Assembly: GCF_910591885.1 (NCBI RefSeq)
Contig: NW_025963577.1
Span: 248,001-312,000, forward strand
Source: Bombus terrestris
Lineage: Eukaryota > Arthropoda > Insecta > Hymenoptera > Apidae
Direction of reading: 5' to 3'
DNA length: 64,000 bases
Shown: positions 30,474-45,038 of the stretch, piece by piece
Numbering within the stretch: position 1 is the first letter of the stretch
Layout: each line of letters starts with the position of its first letter
Made by a program: the position numbers and the translations under genes
Notes under the pieces: generated by a model
The model's database searches: none
What the model was told of the DNA's origin: nothing
The model's input: only the letters and a program-made list of their open reading frames with translations

Positions 30474-30983
30474 CGTATAACGTTATATAGTATTGCCATA
30501 TCACGTATAACGTTGTATATTATTACGTACTAACGTATAACGTTATATACTATTACTATATAACGTATAACGTTATATACTATTACTATATAACGTATAA
30601 CGTTATATACTATTACTATATAACGTATAACGATATATACTATTACGTACTCTCCTATAACGTTATATACTATTACTATATAACGTATAACGATATATAT
30701 TATTACGTACTAACGTATAACGTTATATACTATTACTATATAACGTATAACGTTATATACTATTACTATGTAACGTATAACGTTATATACTATTACTATA
30801 TAACGTATAACGTTATATACTATTACTATATAACGTATAACGTTATATACTATTACTATATAACGTATAACGATATATACTATTCCGTATTAACGTATAA
30901 CGTTATATACTATTACGTAATAGCGTATAACGTTATATAGTATTACCATATCACGTATAACGTTGTATATTATTACGTACTAA
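30474..30983 (+). repeat. D-F-I-J run between the 1.3-kb copies
   Basis: D, F, three A, I, A, J, A, P', three A, H, C, E and F. This ordinary cassette order links the two copies of the 1,311-bp segment. Confidence 0.8.
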
Positions 30984-32294
30984 CGTATAACGTTATATAC
31001 TATTACTATATAACGTATAACGTTATATACTATTACTATATAACGTATAACGATATATACTATTACGTACTCTCCTATAACGTTATATACTATTACTATA
31101 TAACGTATAACGATATATATTATTACGTACTAACGTATAACGTTATATACTATTACTATATAACGTATAACGTTATATACTATTACTATGTAACGTATAA
31201 CGTTATATACTATTACTATATAACGTATAACGTTATATACTATTACTGTATAACGTATAACGTTATATACTATTACTATAGAACGTATAACGTTATATAC
31301 TATTACTATATAACGCATAACGTTATATAATATTACTATATAACGTATAACGTTATATACTATTACTATATAACGTATAACGTTATATACTATTACTATG
31401 TAACGTATAAAGTTATATACTATTACTATATAACGTATAACGTTATATACTATTACTGTATAACGTATAACGTTATATACTATTACTGTAGAACGTATAA
31501 CGTTATATACTATTACTATATAACGCATAACGTTATATAATATTACTATATAACGTATAACGTTATATACTATTACTATATAACGTATAACGTTATATAC
31601 TATTACTATATAACGTATAACGTTATATACTATTACTATATAACGTATAACGTTATATACTATTACAATATAACGTATAACGATATATACTATTACATAT
31701 TAACGTATAACGATATATACTATTCCGTACTATCGTATAACGTTATATACTATTACTATATAACGCATAACGTTATATAATATTACTATATAACGTATAA
31801 CGTTATATGCTATTACGTAATAACGTATAACGTTATATAGTATTGCCATATCACGTATAACGTTGTATTATATTACGTACTAACGTATAACGTTATATAC
31901 TATTACTATATAACGTATAACGTTATATACTATTACTATATAATGTATAACGTTATATACTATTACTATATAACGTATAACGTTGTATAGTATTACCATA
32001 TAACGTATAACGTTATATACTATTACTATATAACGTATAACGTTATATACTATTACTATATAACGTATAACGTTATATACTATTACTATATAACGTATAA
32101 CGTTATATAGTAATTATTACTATAATATAGTAATTACTATATAACGTATAACGTTATATACTATTACTATATAACGTATAACGTTATATACTATTACTAT
32201 ATAACGTATAACGATATATACTATTACATATTAACGTATAACGTTATATACTATTACGTAATAGCGTATAACGTTATATAGTATTACCATATCA
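30984..32294 (+). repeat. 1,311-bp segment, copy 2 of the 1,821-bp pair
   Basis: Same order as 29,163-30,473, ending at S 32,094 with A, A, Q, C, E. It then continues as a full Y block with F, E, F', R, D, while copy 1 jumps directly to D and F. Confidence 0.88.
32094..32144 (+). repeat. S unit 16 (51 bp)
   Basis: Standard S opening a full Y block. Confidence 0.97.
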
Positions 32295-33854
32295 CGTATA
32301 ACGTTGTATATTATTACGTACTAACGTATAACGTTATATAGTATTACCATATCACGTATAACGTTGTATACTATTACGTAATAACGTATAACGTTATATA
32401 CTATTACCTAATAACGTATAACGTTATATAGTATTGCCATATCACGTATAACGATATATACTATTACATATTAACGTATAACGTTATATACTATTACTAT
32501 ATAACGTATAACGTTATATACTATTACTATATAACGTATAACGTTATATACTATTACTATATATCGTATAACGTTATATACTATTACTATATAACGTATA
32601 ACGTTATATACTATTACTATATAACGTATAACGTTATATACTATTACGTAATAACGTATAACGTTATATACTATTACGTAATAACGTATAACGTTATATA
32701 GTATTGCCATATCACGTATAACGTTGTATATTATTACGTACTAACGTATAACGTTATATACTATTACTATATAACGTATAACGTTATATACTATTACTAT
32801 GTAACGTATAACGTTATATACTATTACTATATAACGTATAACGATATATACTATTACGTACTCTCCTATAACGTTATATACTATTACTATATAACGTATA
32901 ACGATATATATTATTACGTACTAACGTATAACGTTATATACTATTACTATATAACGTATAACGTTATATACTATTACTATGTAACGTATAACGTTATATA
33001 CTATTACTATATAACGTATAACGTTATATACTATTACTGTATAACGTATAACGTTATATACTATTACTATAGAACGTATAACGTTATATACTATTACTAT
33101 ATAACGCATAACGTTATATAATATTACTATATAACGTATAACGTTATATACTATTACTATATAACGTATAACGTTATATACTATTACTATATAACGTATA
33201 ACGTTATATACTATTACAATATAAGGTATAACGATATATACTATTACATATTAACGTATAACGATATATACTATTCCGTACTATCGTATAACGTTATATA
33301 CTATTACTATATAACGCATAACGTTATATAATATTACTATATAACGTATAACGTTATATGCTATTACGTAATAACGTATAACGTTATATAGTATTGCCAT
33401 ATCACGTATAACGTTGTATTATATTACGTACTAACGTATAACGTTATATACTATTACTATATAACGTATAACGTTATATACTATTACTTTATAATGTATA
33501 ACGTTATATACTATTACTATATAACGTATAACGTTGTATAGTATTACCATATAACGTATAACGTTATATACTATTACGTACTAACGTATAACGTTATATA
33601 CTATTACTATATAACGTATATCGCTATATACTATTACTATATAACGTATAACGATATATACTATTACGTACTCTCCTATAACGTTATATACTATTACTAT
33701 ATAACGTATAACGATATATATTATTACGTACTAACGTATAACGTTATATACTATTACTATATAACGTATAACGTTATATACTATTACTATGTAACGTATA
33801 ACGTTATATACTATTACTATATAACGTATAACGTTATATACTATTTCTATATAA
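32295..33854 (+). repeat. Y-block tail and a partial X block
   Basis: F, E, F', R, D, Q, A run, B, B, D, F, then I (near 32,839), A, J, P', CTGTATAA, CTATAGAA, A, K, CAATATAAGG, Q, G, K, D, T, an O-type monomer and a TATATCGC monomer, then I, A, J again. This is X-type order without the L pair or M. One monomer near 33,841 has CTATTTCTAT. Confidence 0.8.
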
Positions 33855-34244
33855 CGTATAACGTTATATACTATTACTATATAACGTATAACGTTATATA
33901 CTATTACTATATAACGTATAACGTTATATACTATTACTATATAACGTATAACGTTATATACTATCACTATGTAACGTATAACGTTATATACTATTACTAT
34001 ATAACGTATAACGTTATATACTATTACTATATAACGTATAACGTTATATACTATTACTATATAACGTATAACGTTATATACTATTACGTAATAACGTATA
34101 ACGTTATATACTATTACGTAATAACGTATAACGTTATATAGTATTGCCATATCACGTATAACGTTGTATATTATTACGTACTAACGTATAACGTTATATA
34201 CTATTACTATATAACGTATAACGTTATATACTATTACTATATAA

Positions 34245-34295
34245 CGTATAATGTTATATAGTAATTATTACTATAATATAGTAATTACTATATAA
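34245..34295 (+). repeat. S unit 17 (51 bp, ATGTT type)
   Basis: S with AATGTT in place of AACGTT. Its homologue is at 57,634 (offset 23,389). Confidence 0.97.
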
Positions 34296-35225
34296 CGTAT
34301 AACGTTATATACTATTACTATATAACGTATAACGTTATATACTATTACTATATAACGTATAACGTTATATACTATTACTATATAACGTATAACGTTATAT
34401 ACTATCACTATGTAACGTATAACGTTATATACTATCACTATGTAACGTATAACGTTATATACTATCACTATATAACGTATAACGTTATATACTATTACTA
34501 TATAACGTATAACGTTATATACTATTACTATATAACGTATAACGTTATATACTATTACTATATAACGTATAACGTTATATACTATTACGTAATAACGTAT
34601 AACGTTATATACTATTACGTAATAACGTATAACGTTATATAGTATTGCCATATCACGTATAACGTTGCATATTATTACGTACTATCGTATAACGTTATAT
34701 ACTATTACTATATAACGTATAACGTTATATACTATTACTATATAACGTATAACGTTATATACTATTACTATATAACGTATAACGATATATACTATTACGT
34801 GCTCTCCTATAACGTTATATACTATTACTATATAACGTATAACGATATATATTATTACGTACTAACGTATAACGTTATATACTATTACTATATAACGTAT
34901 AACGTTATATACTATTACTATATAACGTATAACGATATATACTATTACGTACTCTCCTATAACGTTATATACTATTACTATATAACGTATAACGATATAT
35001 ATTATTACGTACTAACGTATAACGTTATATACTATTACTATATAACGTATAACGTTATATACTATTACTATGTAACGTATAACGTTATATACTATTACTA
35101 TATAACGTATAACGTTATATACTATTACTATGTAACGTATAACGTTATATACTATTACTATATAACGTATAACGTTATATACTATTACTATATAACGTAT
35201 AACGTTATATACTATTACTATATAA

Positions 35226-35276
35226 CGTATAATGTTATATAGTAATTATTACTATAATATAGTAATTACTATATAA
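35226..35276 (+). repeat. S unit 18 (51 bp, ATGTT type)
   Basis: S opening X block copy 2. Its homologue is at 58,825 (offset 23,599). Confidence 0.97.
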
Positions 35277-36776
35277 CGTATAACGTTATATACTATTACT
35301 ATATAACGTATAACGTTATATACTATTACTATATAACGTATAACGTTATATACTATTACTATATAACGTATAACGTTATATACTATTACTATATAACGTA
35401 TAACGTTATATACTATCACTATGTAACGTATAACGTTATATACTATTACTATATAACGTATAACGTTATATACTATTACTATATAACGTATAACGTTATA
35501 TACTATTACTATATAACGTATAACGTTATATACTATTACTATATAACGTATAACGTTATATACTATTACGTAATAACGTATAACGTTATATACTATTACG
35601 TAATAACGTATAACGTTATATAGTATTGCCATATCACGTATAACGTTGTATATTATTACGTACAAACGTATAACGTTATATACTATTACTATATAACGTA
35701 TAACGTTATATACTATTACTATATAACGTATAACGTTATATACTATTACTATATAACGTATAACGATATATACTATTACGTACTCTCCTATAACGTTATA
35801 TACTATTACTATATAACGTATAACGATATATATTATTACGTACTAACGTATAACGTTATATACTATTACTATATAACGTATAACGTTATATACTATTACT
35901 ATGTAACGTATAACGTTATATACTATTACTATATAACGTATAACGTTATATACTATTACTGTATAACGTATAACGTTATATACTATTACTATAGAACGTA
36001 TAACGTTATATACTATTACTATATAACGCATAACGTTATATAATATTACTATATAACGTATAACGTTATATACTATTACTATATAACGTATAACGTTATA
36101 TACTATTACTATATAACGTATAACGTTATATACTATTACTATATAACGTATAACGTTATATACTATTACAATATAAGGTATAACGATATATACTATTACA
36201 TATTAACGTATAACGATATATACTATTCCGTACTATCGTATAACGGTATATACTATTACTATATAACGCATAACGTTATATAATATTACTATATAACGTA
36301 TAACGTTATATGCTATTACGTAATAACGTATAACGTTATATAGTATTGCCATATCACGTATAACGTTGTATTATATTACGTACTAACGTATAACGTTATA
36401 TACTATTACTATATAACGTATAACGTTATATACTATTACTATATAATGTATAACGTTATATACTATTACTATATAACGTATAACGTTGTATAGTATTACC
36501 ATATAACGTATAACGTTATATACTATTACGTACTAACGTATAACGTTATATACTATTACTATATAACGTATATCGCTATATACTATTACTATATAACGTA
36601 TAACGATATATACTATTACGTATTAACGTATAACGTTATATAGTATTACCATATCACGTATAACGTGATATACTATTACGTACTATCGTATAACGTTATA
36701 TACTATTACTATATAACGCATAACGTTATATAATATTACTATATAACGTATAACGTTATATACTATTACTATATAA

Positions 36777-36836
36777 CGTATAACGTTATATACTTATACC
36801 TTATAACGTATAACGTTATATACTTATACCTTATAA
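36777..36836 (+). repeat. L doublet
   Basis: Same doublet in X block copy 2, followed by A, A and M. Confidence 0.9.
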
Positions 36837-37256
36837 CGTATAACGTTATATACTATTACTATATAACGTATAACGTTATATACTATTACTATATAACGTT
36901 TAACGATATTTACTATTACGTATTAACGTATAACGTTATATACTATTACTATATAACGTATAACGTTATATACTATTACTATATAACGTATAACGTTATA
37001 TACTATTACTATATAACGTATAACGATATATACTATTCCGTACTATCGTATAACGTTATATACTATTGCTATATAACGCATAACGTTATATACTATTACA
37101 ATATAACGCATAACGTTATATACTATTACGTAATAGCGTATAGCGTTATATAGTATTACTATATAACGTATAACGTTATATACTATTACTATATAACGTT
37201 TAACGATATATACTATTACGTATTAACGTATAACGTTCTATACTATTACTATATAA

Positions 37257-39107
37257 CGTATAACGTTATATACTATTACTATATAACGTATAACGTTATA
37301 TACTATTACTATATAACGTATAACGTTATATACTATTACTATATAACGTATAACGTTATATACTATCACTATGTAACGTATAACGTTATATACTATTACT
37401 ATATAACGTATAACGTTATATACTATTACTATATAACGTATAACGTTATATACTATTACTATATAACGTATAACGTTATATACTATTACGTAATAACGTA
37501 TAACGTTATATACTATTACGTAATAACGTATAACGTTATATAGTATTGCCATATCACGTATAACGTTGTATATTATTACGTACTAACGTATAACGTTATA
37601 TACTATTACTATATAACGTATAACGTTATATACTATTACTATATAACGTATAACGTTATATACTATTACTATATAACGTATAATGTTATATAGTAATTAT
37701 TACTATAATATAGTAATTACTATATAACGTATAACGTTATATACTATTACTATATAACGTATAACGTTATATACTATTACTATATAACGTATAACGTTAT
37801 ATACTATTACTATATAACGTATAACGTTATATACTATTACTATATAACGTATAACGTTATATACTATCACTATGTAACGTATAACGTTATATACTATTAC
37901 TATATAACGTATAACGTTATATACTATTACTATATAACGTATAACGTTATATACTATTACTATATAACGTATAACGTTATATACTATTACCATATAACGT
38001 ATAACGTTATATACTATTACTATATAACGTATAACGTTATATACTATTACTATATAACGTATAACGTTATATACTATTACTATATAACGTATAACGTTAT
38101 ATACTATTACGTAATAACGTATAACGTTATATACTATTACGTAATAACGTATAACGTTATATACTATTACTATATAACGTATAACGTTATATACTATTAC
38201 TATATAACGTATAACGTTATATACTATTACTATATAACGTATAACGTTATATACTATTACGTAATAACGTATAACGTTATATACTATTACGTAATAACGT
38301 ATAACGTTATATAGTATTGCCATATCACGTATAACGTTGTATATTATTACGTACTAACGTATAACGTTATATACTATTACTATATAACGTATAACGTTAT
38401 ATACTATTACTATATAACGTATAACGTTATATACTATTACTATATAACGTATAACGATATATACTATTACGTACTCTCCTATAACGTTATATACTATTAC
38501 TATATAACGTATAACGATATATATTATTACGTACTAACGTATAACGTTATATACTATTACTATATAACGTATAACGTTATATACTATTACTATGTAACGT
38601 ATAACGTTATATACTATTACTATATAACGTATAACGTTATATACTATTACTGTATAACGTATAACGTTATATACTATTACTATAGAACGTATAACGTTAT
38701 ATACTATTACTATATAACGCATAACGTTATATAATATTACTATATAACGTATAACGTTATATACTATTACTATATAACGTATAACGTTATATACTATTAC
38801 TATATAACGTATAACGTTATATACTATTACTATATAACGTATAACGTTATATACTATTACAATATAACGTATAACGATATATACTATTACATATTAACGT
38901 ATAACGATATATACTATTCCGTACTATCGTATAACGTTATATACTATTACTATATAACGCATAACGTTATATAATATTACTATATAACGTATAACGTTAT
39001 ATGCTATTACGTAATAACGTATAACGTTATATAGTATTGCCATATCACGTATAACGTTGTATTATATTACGTACTAACGTATAACGTTATATACTATTAC
39101 TATATAA
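37257..39107 (+). repeat. A/P/B run, S and partial X block
   Basis: A and P monomers, B, B, D, F, then S at 37,677 followed by a long run of A with one CCATATAA variant near 37,990 and a doubled B-B segment. Then come D, F, I, A, J, P', CTGTATAA, CTATAGAA, K, CAATATAA, Q, G, K, D and T (39,048). Confidence 0.82.
37677..37727 (+). repeat. S unit 19 (51 bp, ATGTT type)
   Basis: Last S before a 6,600-bp stretch without S. Its homologue is at 61,156 (offset 23,479). Confidence 0.97.
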
Positions 39108-42100
39108 CGTATAACGTTATATACTATTACTATATAACGTATAACGTTATATACTATTACTATATAACGTATAACGTTATATACTATTACAATATAACGT
39201 ATAACGATATATACTATTACATATTAACGTATAACGATATATACTATTCCGTACTATCGTATAACGTTATATACTATTACTATATAACGTATATCGCTAT
39301 ATACTATTACTATATAACGTATAACGATATATACTATTACGTATTAACGTATAACGTTATATAGTATTACCATATCACGTATAACGTGATATACTATTAC
39401 GTACTATCGTATAACGTTATATACTATTACTATATAACGCATAACGTTATATAATATTACTATATAACGTATAACGTTATATACTATTACTATATAACGT
39501 ATAACGTTATATACTTATACCTTATAACGTATAACGTTATATACTTATACCTTATAACGTATAACGTTATACACTATTACTATATAACGTATAACGTTAT
39601 ATACTATTACTATATAACGTTTAACGATATTTACTATTACGCATTAACGTATAACGTTATATACTATTACTATATAACGTATAACGTTATATACTATTAC
39701 TATATAACGTATAACGTTATATACTATTACTATATAACGTATAACGTTATATACTATTACTATATAACGTATAACGATATATACTATTCCGTACTATCGT
39801 ATAACGTTATATACTATTACTATATAACGCATAACGTTATATACTATTACAATATAACGCATAACGTTATATACTATTACGAAATAGCGTATAACGTTAT
39901 ATAGTATTACTATATAACGTATAACGTTATATACTATTACTATATAACGTTTAACGATATATACTATTACGTATTAACGTATAACGTTCTATACTATTAC
40001 TATATAACGTATAACGTTATATACTATTACTATATAACGTATAAAGTTATATACTATTACTATATAACGTATAACGTTATATACTATTACTATATAACGT
40101 ATAACGTTATATACTATTACTATATAACGTATAACGTTATATACTATTACTATATAACGTATAACGTTATATACTATTACTATATAACGTATAACGATAT
40201 ATACTATTCCGTACTATCGTATAACGTTATATACTATTACTATATAACGCATAACGTTATATACTATTACTATATAACGTATAACGTTATATACTATTAC
40301 TATATAACGTATAACGTTATATACTATTACTATATAACGCATAACGTTATATAATATTACTATATAACGTATAACGATATATACTATTCCGTATTAACGT
40401 ATAACGTTATATACTATTACGTAATAGCGTATAACGTTATATAGTATTACCATATCACGTATAACGTTGTATATTATTACGTACTAACGTATAACGTTAT
40501 ATACTATTACTATATAACGTATAACGTTGTATATTATTACGTACTAACGTATAACGTTATATACTATTACTATATAACGTATAACGTTGCATAGTATTAC
40601 CATATAACGTATAACGTTATATACTATTACGTACTAACGTATAACGTTACATACTATTACTATATAACGTATAACGTTATATACTATTACTATATAACGC
40701 ATAACGTTATATAATATTACTATATAACGTATAACGTTATATACTATTACTATATAACGTATAACGTTATATACTTATACCTTATAACGTATAACGTTAT
40801 ATACTATTACTATATAACGTATAACGTTATATACTATTACTATATAACGTATAACGTTATATACTATTACTATATAACGTTTAACGATATTTACTATTAC
40901 GTATTAACGTATAACGTTATATACTATTACTATATAACGTATAACGTTATATACTATTACTATATAACGTATAACGTTATATACTATTACTATATAACGA
41001 ATAACGTTATATACTATTACTATATAACGTATAACGATATATACTATTCCGTACTATCGTATAACGTTATATACTATTACTATATAACGCATAACGTTAT
41101 ATACTATTACAATATAACGCATAACGTTATATACTATTACGTAATAGCGTATAGCGTTATATAGTAATACTATATAACGTAATACGTTATATACTATTAC
41201 TATATAACGTTTAACGATATATACTATTACGTATTAACGTATAACGTTCTATACTATTACTATATAACGTATAACGTTATATACTATTACTATATAATGT
41301 ATAACGTTATATACTATTACTATATAACGTATAACGTTATAAACTATTACTATATAACGTATAACGTTATATACTATTACTATATAACGTATAACGTTAT
41401 ATACTATTACTATATAACGTATAACGATATATACTATTCCGTACTATCGTATAACGTTATATACTATTACTATATAACGCATAACGTTATATACTATTAC
41501 TATATAACGTATAACGTTATATACTATTACTATATAACGCATAACGTTATATAATATTACTATATAACGTATAACGTTATATACTATTACTATATAACGT
41601 ATAACGTTATATACTATTACTATATAACGTATAACGTTATATACTATTACTATATAACGCATAACGTTATATAATATTACTATATAACGTATAACGATAT
41701 ATACTATTCCGTATTAACGTATAACGTTATATACTATTACGTAATAGCGTATAACGTTATATAGTATTACCATATCACGTATAACGTTGTATATTATTAC
41801 GTACTAACGTATCACGTTATATACTATTACTATATAACGTATAACGTTGCATAGTATTACTATATAACGTATAACGTTATATACTATTACTATATAACGT
41901 ATAACGTTATATACTATTACTATATAACGTATAACGATATATACTATTACGTACTATCGTATAACGTTATATACTATTACTATATAACGTATAACGATAT
42001 ATATTATTACTATATAACGTATAACGTTATATACTATTACTATATAACGTATAACGTTATATACTATTACTATATAACATATAACGTTATATACTATTAC

Positions 42101-42587
42101 TATATAACGTATAACGTTATATACTATTACTATATAACGTATAACGATATATACTATTCCGTATTAACGTATAACGTTATATACTATTACGTAATAGCGT
42201 ATAACGTTATATAGTATTACCATATCACGTATAACGTTGTATATTATTACGTACTAACGTATAACGTTATATACTATTACTATATAACGTATAACGTTGC
42301 ATAGTATTACCATATAACGTATAACGTTATATACTATTACTATATAACGTATAACGTTATATACTATTACTATATAACGTATAACGATATATACTATTAC
42401 GTACTATCGTATAACGTTATATACTATTACTATATAACGTATAACGATATATACTATTACTATATAACGTATAACGTTATATACTATCACTATGTAACGT
42501 ATAACGTTATATACTATCACTATGTAACGTATAACGTTATATACTATTACTATATAACGTATAACGTTATATACTATTACTATATAA
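39108..42587 (+). repeat. 3,480-bp segment, copy 1 of a pair at 5,931-bp spacing
   Basis: It matches 45,039-48,518 at a constant offset of 5,931. Shared rare variants include CGCATTAACG (39,640 and 45,571), TATAAAGTTA (near 40,042 and 45,972), a TGTATAACG start (41,298 and 47,229) and TTATAAACTATT (near 41,338 and 47,269). Content is caATATAA-Q-G, TATATCGC, CGTGATA, L pair, M, G, N, K, H-C-E-F, O, single L, M, G, N, K, then H-led 450-bp and 480-bp blocks. Confidence 0.92.
39498..39557 (+). repeat. L doublet
   Basis: Followed by the rare ATACACTATT monomer. The same pairing occurs at 45,429 and 63,037. Confidence 0.9.
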
Positions 42588-42617
42588 CGCATAACGTTAT
42601 ATAATATTACTATATAA
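41688..42617 (+). repeat. 930-bp tandem unit 1 (450 + 480 bp)
   Basis: Two H-led sub-blocks. The first (450 bp) runs H, C, E, F, A, O, A, A, GTACTATCG, A, GATATATATT and ends with an ACATATAACG monomer. The second (480 bp) has GATATATACT, two P, A, A and K instead. The pair is repeated directly at 42,618. Only this copy has CGTATCACG near 41,810. Confidence 0.87.
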
Positions 42618-43517
42618 CGTATAACGATATATACTATTCCGTATTAACGTATAACGTTATATACTATTACGTAATAGCGTATAACGTTATATAGTATTAC
42701 CATATCACGTATAACGTTGTATATTATTACGTACTAACGTATAACGTTATATACTATTACTATATAACGTATAACGTTGCATAGTATTACCATATAACGT
42801 ATAACGTTATATACTATTACTATATAACGTATAACGTTATATACTATTACTATATAACGTATAACGATATATACTATTACGTACTATCGTATAACGTTAT
42901 ATACTATTACTATATAACGTATAACGATATATATTATTACTATATAACGTATAACGTTATATACTATTACTATATAACGTATAACGTTATATACTATTAC
43001 TATATAACATATAACGTTATATACTATTACTATATAACGTATAACGTTATATACTATTACTATATAACGTATAACGATATATACTATTCCGTATTAACGT
43101 ATAACGTTATATACTATTACGTAATAGCGTATAACGTTATATAGTATTACCATATCACGTATAACGTTGTATATTATTACGTACTAACGTATAACGTTAT
43201 ATACTATTACTATATAACGTATAACGTTGCATAGTATTACCATATAACGTATAACGTTATATACTATTACTATATAACGTATAACGTTATATACTATTAC
43301 TATATAACGTATAACGATATATACTATTACGTACTATCGTATAACGTTATATACTATTACTATATAACGTATAACGATATATACTATTACTATATAACGT
43401 ATAACGTTATATACTATCACTATGTAACGTATAACGTTATATACTATCACTATGTAACGTATAACGTTATATACTATTACTATATAACGTATAACGTTAT
43501 ATACTATTACTATATAA
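42618..43517 (+). repeat. 930-bp tandem unit 2
   Basis: Repeats 41,688-42,587 at a 930-bp lag, with H at 42,618 and 43,068. After the two P monomers it continues A, A, A, B, B, B, D instead of K and H. The downstream homologues at 47,619 and 53,103 have only one 450 + 480 pair. Confidence 0.86.
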
Positions 43518-43817
43518 CGTATAACGTTATATACTATTACTATATAACGTATAACGTTATATACTATTACGTAATAACGTATAACGTTATATACTATTAC
43601 GTAATAACGTATAACGTTATATACTATTACGTAATAACGTATAACGTTATATAGTATTGCCATATCACGTATAACGTTGTATATTATTACGTACTAACGT
43701 ATAACGTTATATACTATTACTATATAACGTATAACGTTATATACTATTACTATATAACGTATAACGTTATATACTATTACTATATAACGTATAACGTTAT
43801 ATACTATTACTATATAA

Positions 43818-44057
43818 CGTATAACGATATATACTATTACATATTAACGTATAACGTTATATACTATTACGTAATAGCGTATAACGTTATATAGTATTAC
43901 CATATCACGTATAACGTTGTATATTATTACGTACTAACGTATAACGTTATATAGTATTACCATATCACGTATAACGTTGTATACTATTACGTAATAACGT
44001 ATAACGTTATATACTATTACCTAATAACGTATAACGTTATATAGTATTGCCATATCA
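43818..44057 (+). repeat. Y-block core without S (copy 1 of 3)
   Basis: Q, C, E, F, E, F', R, D preceded by four A and no S. In nearly all other Y blocks S and two A precede Q. The same S-less form is at 48,819 and 54,303, in homologous places of the 5.0- and 5.5-kb repeats. Confidence 0.88.
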
Positions 44058-44327
44058 CGTATAACGATATATACTATTACGTATTAACGTATAACGTTAT
44101 ATACTATTACTATATAACGTATAACGATATATACTATTACTATATAACGCATAACGTTATATGCTATTACTATATAACGTATAACGTTATATACTATTAC
44201 TATATAACGTATAACGTTATATACTATTACTATATAACGTATAACGTTATATACTATTACTATATAACGTATAACGTTATATACTATTACTATATAACGT
44301 ATAACGTTATATACTATTACTATATAA

Positions 44328-44378
44328 CGTATAACGTTATATAGTAATTATTACTATAATATAGTAATTACTATATAA
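44328..44378 (+). repeat. S unit 20 (51 bp)
   Basis: Standard S. First after the S-free stretch 37,728-44,327. Its homologue is at 49,329 (offset 5,001). Confidence 0.97.
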
Positions 44379-45038
44379 CGTATAACGTTATATACTATTA
44401 CTATATAACGTATAACGTTATATACTATTACTATATAACGTATAACGTTATATACTATTACTATATAACGTATAACGTTATATACTATTACTATATAACG
44501 TATAACGTTATATACTATTACTATACAACGTATAACGTTATATACTATTATTATATAACGTATAACGTTATATACTATTACTATATAACATATAACGTTA
44601 TATACTATTACTATATAACGTATAACGTTATATACTATTACTATATAACGTATAACGATATATACTATTCCGTATTAACGTATAACGTTATATACTATTA
44701 CGTAATAGCGTATAACGTTATATAGTATTACCATATCACGTATAACGTTGTATATTATTACGTACTAACGTATAACGTTATATACTATTACTATATAACG
44801 TATAACGTTATATACTATTACTATATAACGTATACCGATATATACTATTACGTACTCTCCTATAACGTTATATACTATTACTATATAACGTATAACGATA
44901 TATATTATTACGTACTAACGTATAACGTTATATACTATTACTATATAACGTATAACGTTATATACTATTACTATGTAACGTATAACGTTATATACTATTA
45001 CTATATAACGTATAACGTTATATACTATCACTATATAA

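Larger units (their letters stand above)
35226..37256 (+). repeat. X block, copy 2
   Basis: S-led block with the same order as 451-2,571: run of A with P, B, B, D, F, I, A, J, P', CTGTATAA, CTATAGAA, K, CAATATAAGG, Q, G, K, D, T, O, TATATCGC, CGTGATA, K, L pair, M, G, C, N. It has two monomers fewer than copy 1 in the P' run and one fewer after M. Confidence 0.86.
33855..40431 (+). repeat. 23.4-kb-spaced segmental repeat, copy 1
   Basis: The monomer order and rare variants recur at 57,244-64,000. Rare shared variants include GTGCTCTCC (34,800 and 58,189), TTGCATATT (near 34,664 and 58,053), four ATGTT-type S units, and ATACACTATT with CGCATTAACG (39,570 and 39,641 against 63,109 and 63,180). 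The offset steps 23,389, 23,599, 23,479, 23,539 and 23,569, always by multiples of 30. These steps reflect gain of seven monomers, loss of four, gain of two and gain of one in the downstream copy. Confidence 0.9.
43518..45038 (+). repeat. B-B-B-D-F run, S-less Y block, S and I-A-J run
   Basis: Three B, D, F, four A, then Q (43,818), C, E, F, E, F', R, D without the usual leading S. Next are GCTATT and a run of A, S at 44,328, A monomers including CTATACAACG (44,521) and ATTATATAACG, then H, C, E, F, I with a TATACCGAT start (44,835), A, J, P'. The part up to S matches 48,519-49,328 at offset 5,001. Confidence 0.85.

Noticed and set aside
37703..38323. Open frame of 206 codons on the minus strand
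   Set aside because: Same satellite frame, beginning in a D monomer and ending in the S unit, where the frame runs into a stop. It is not a gene.
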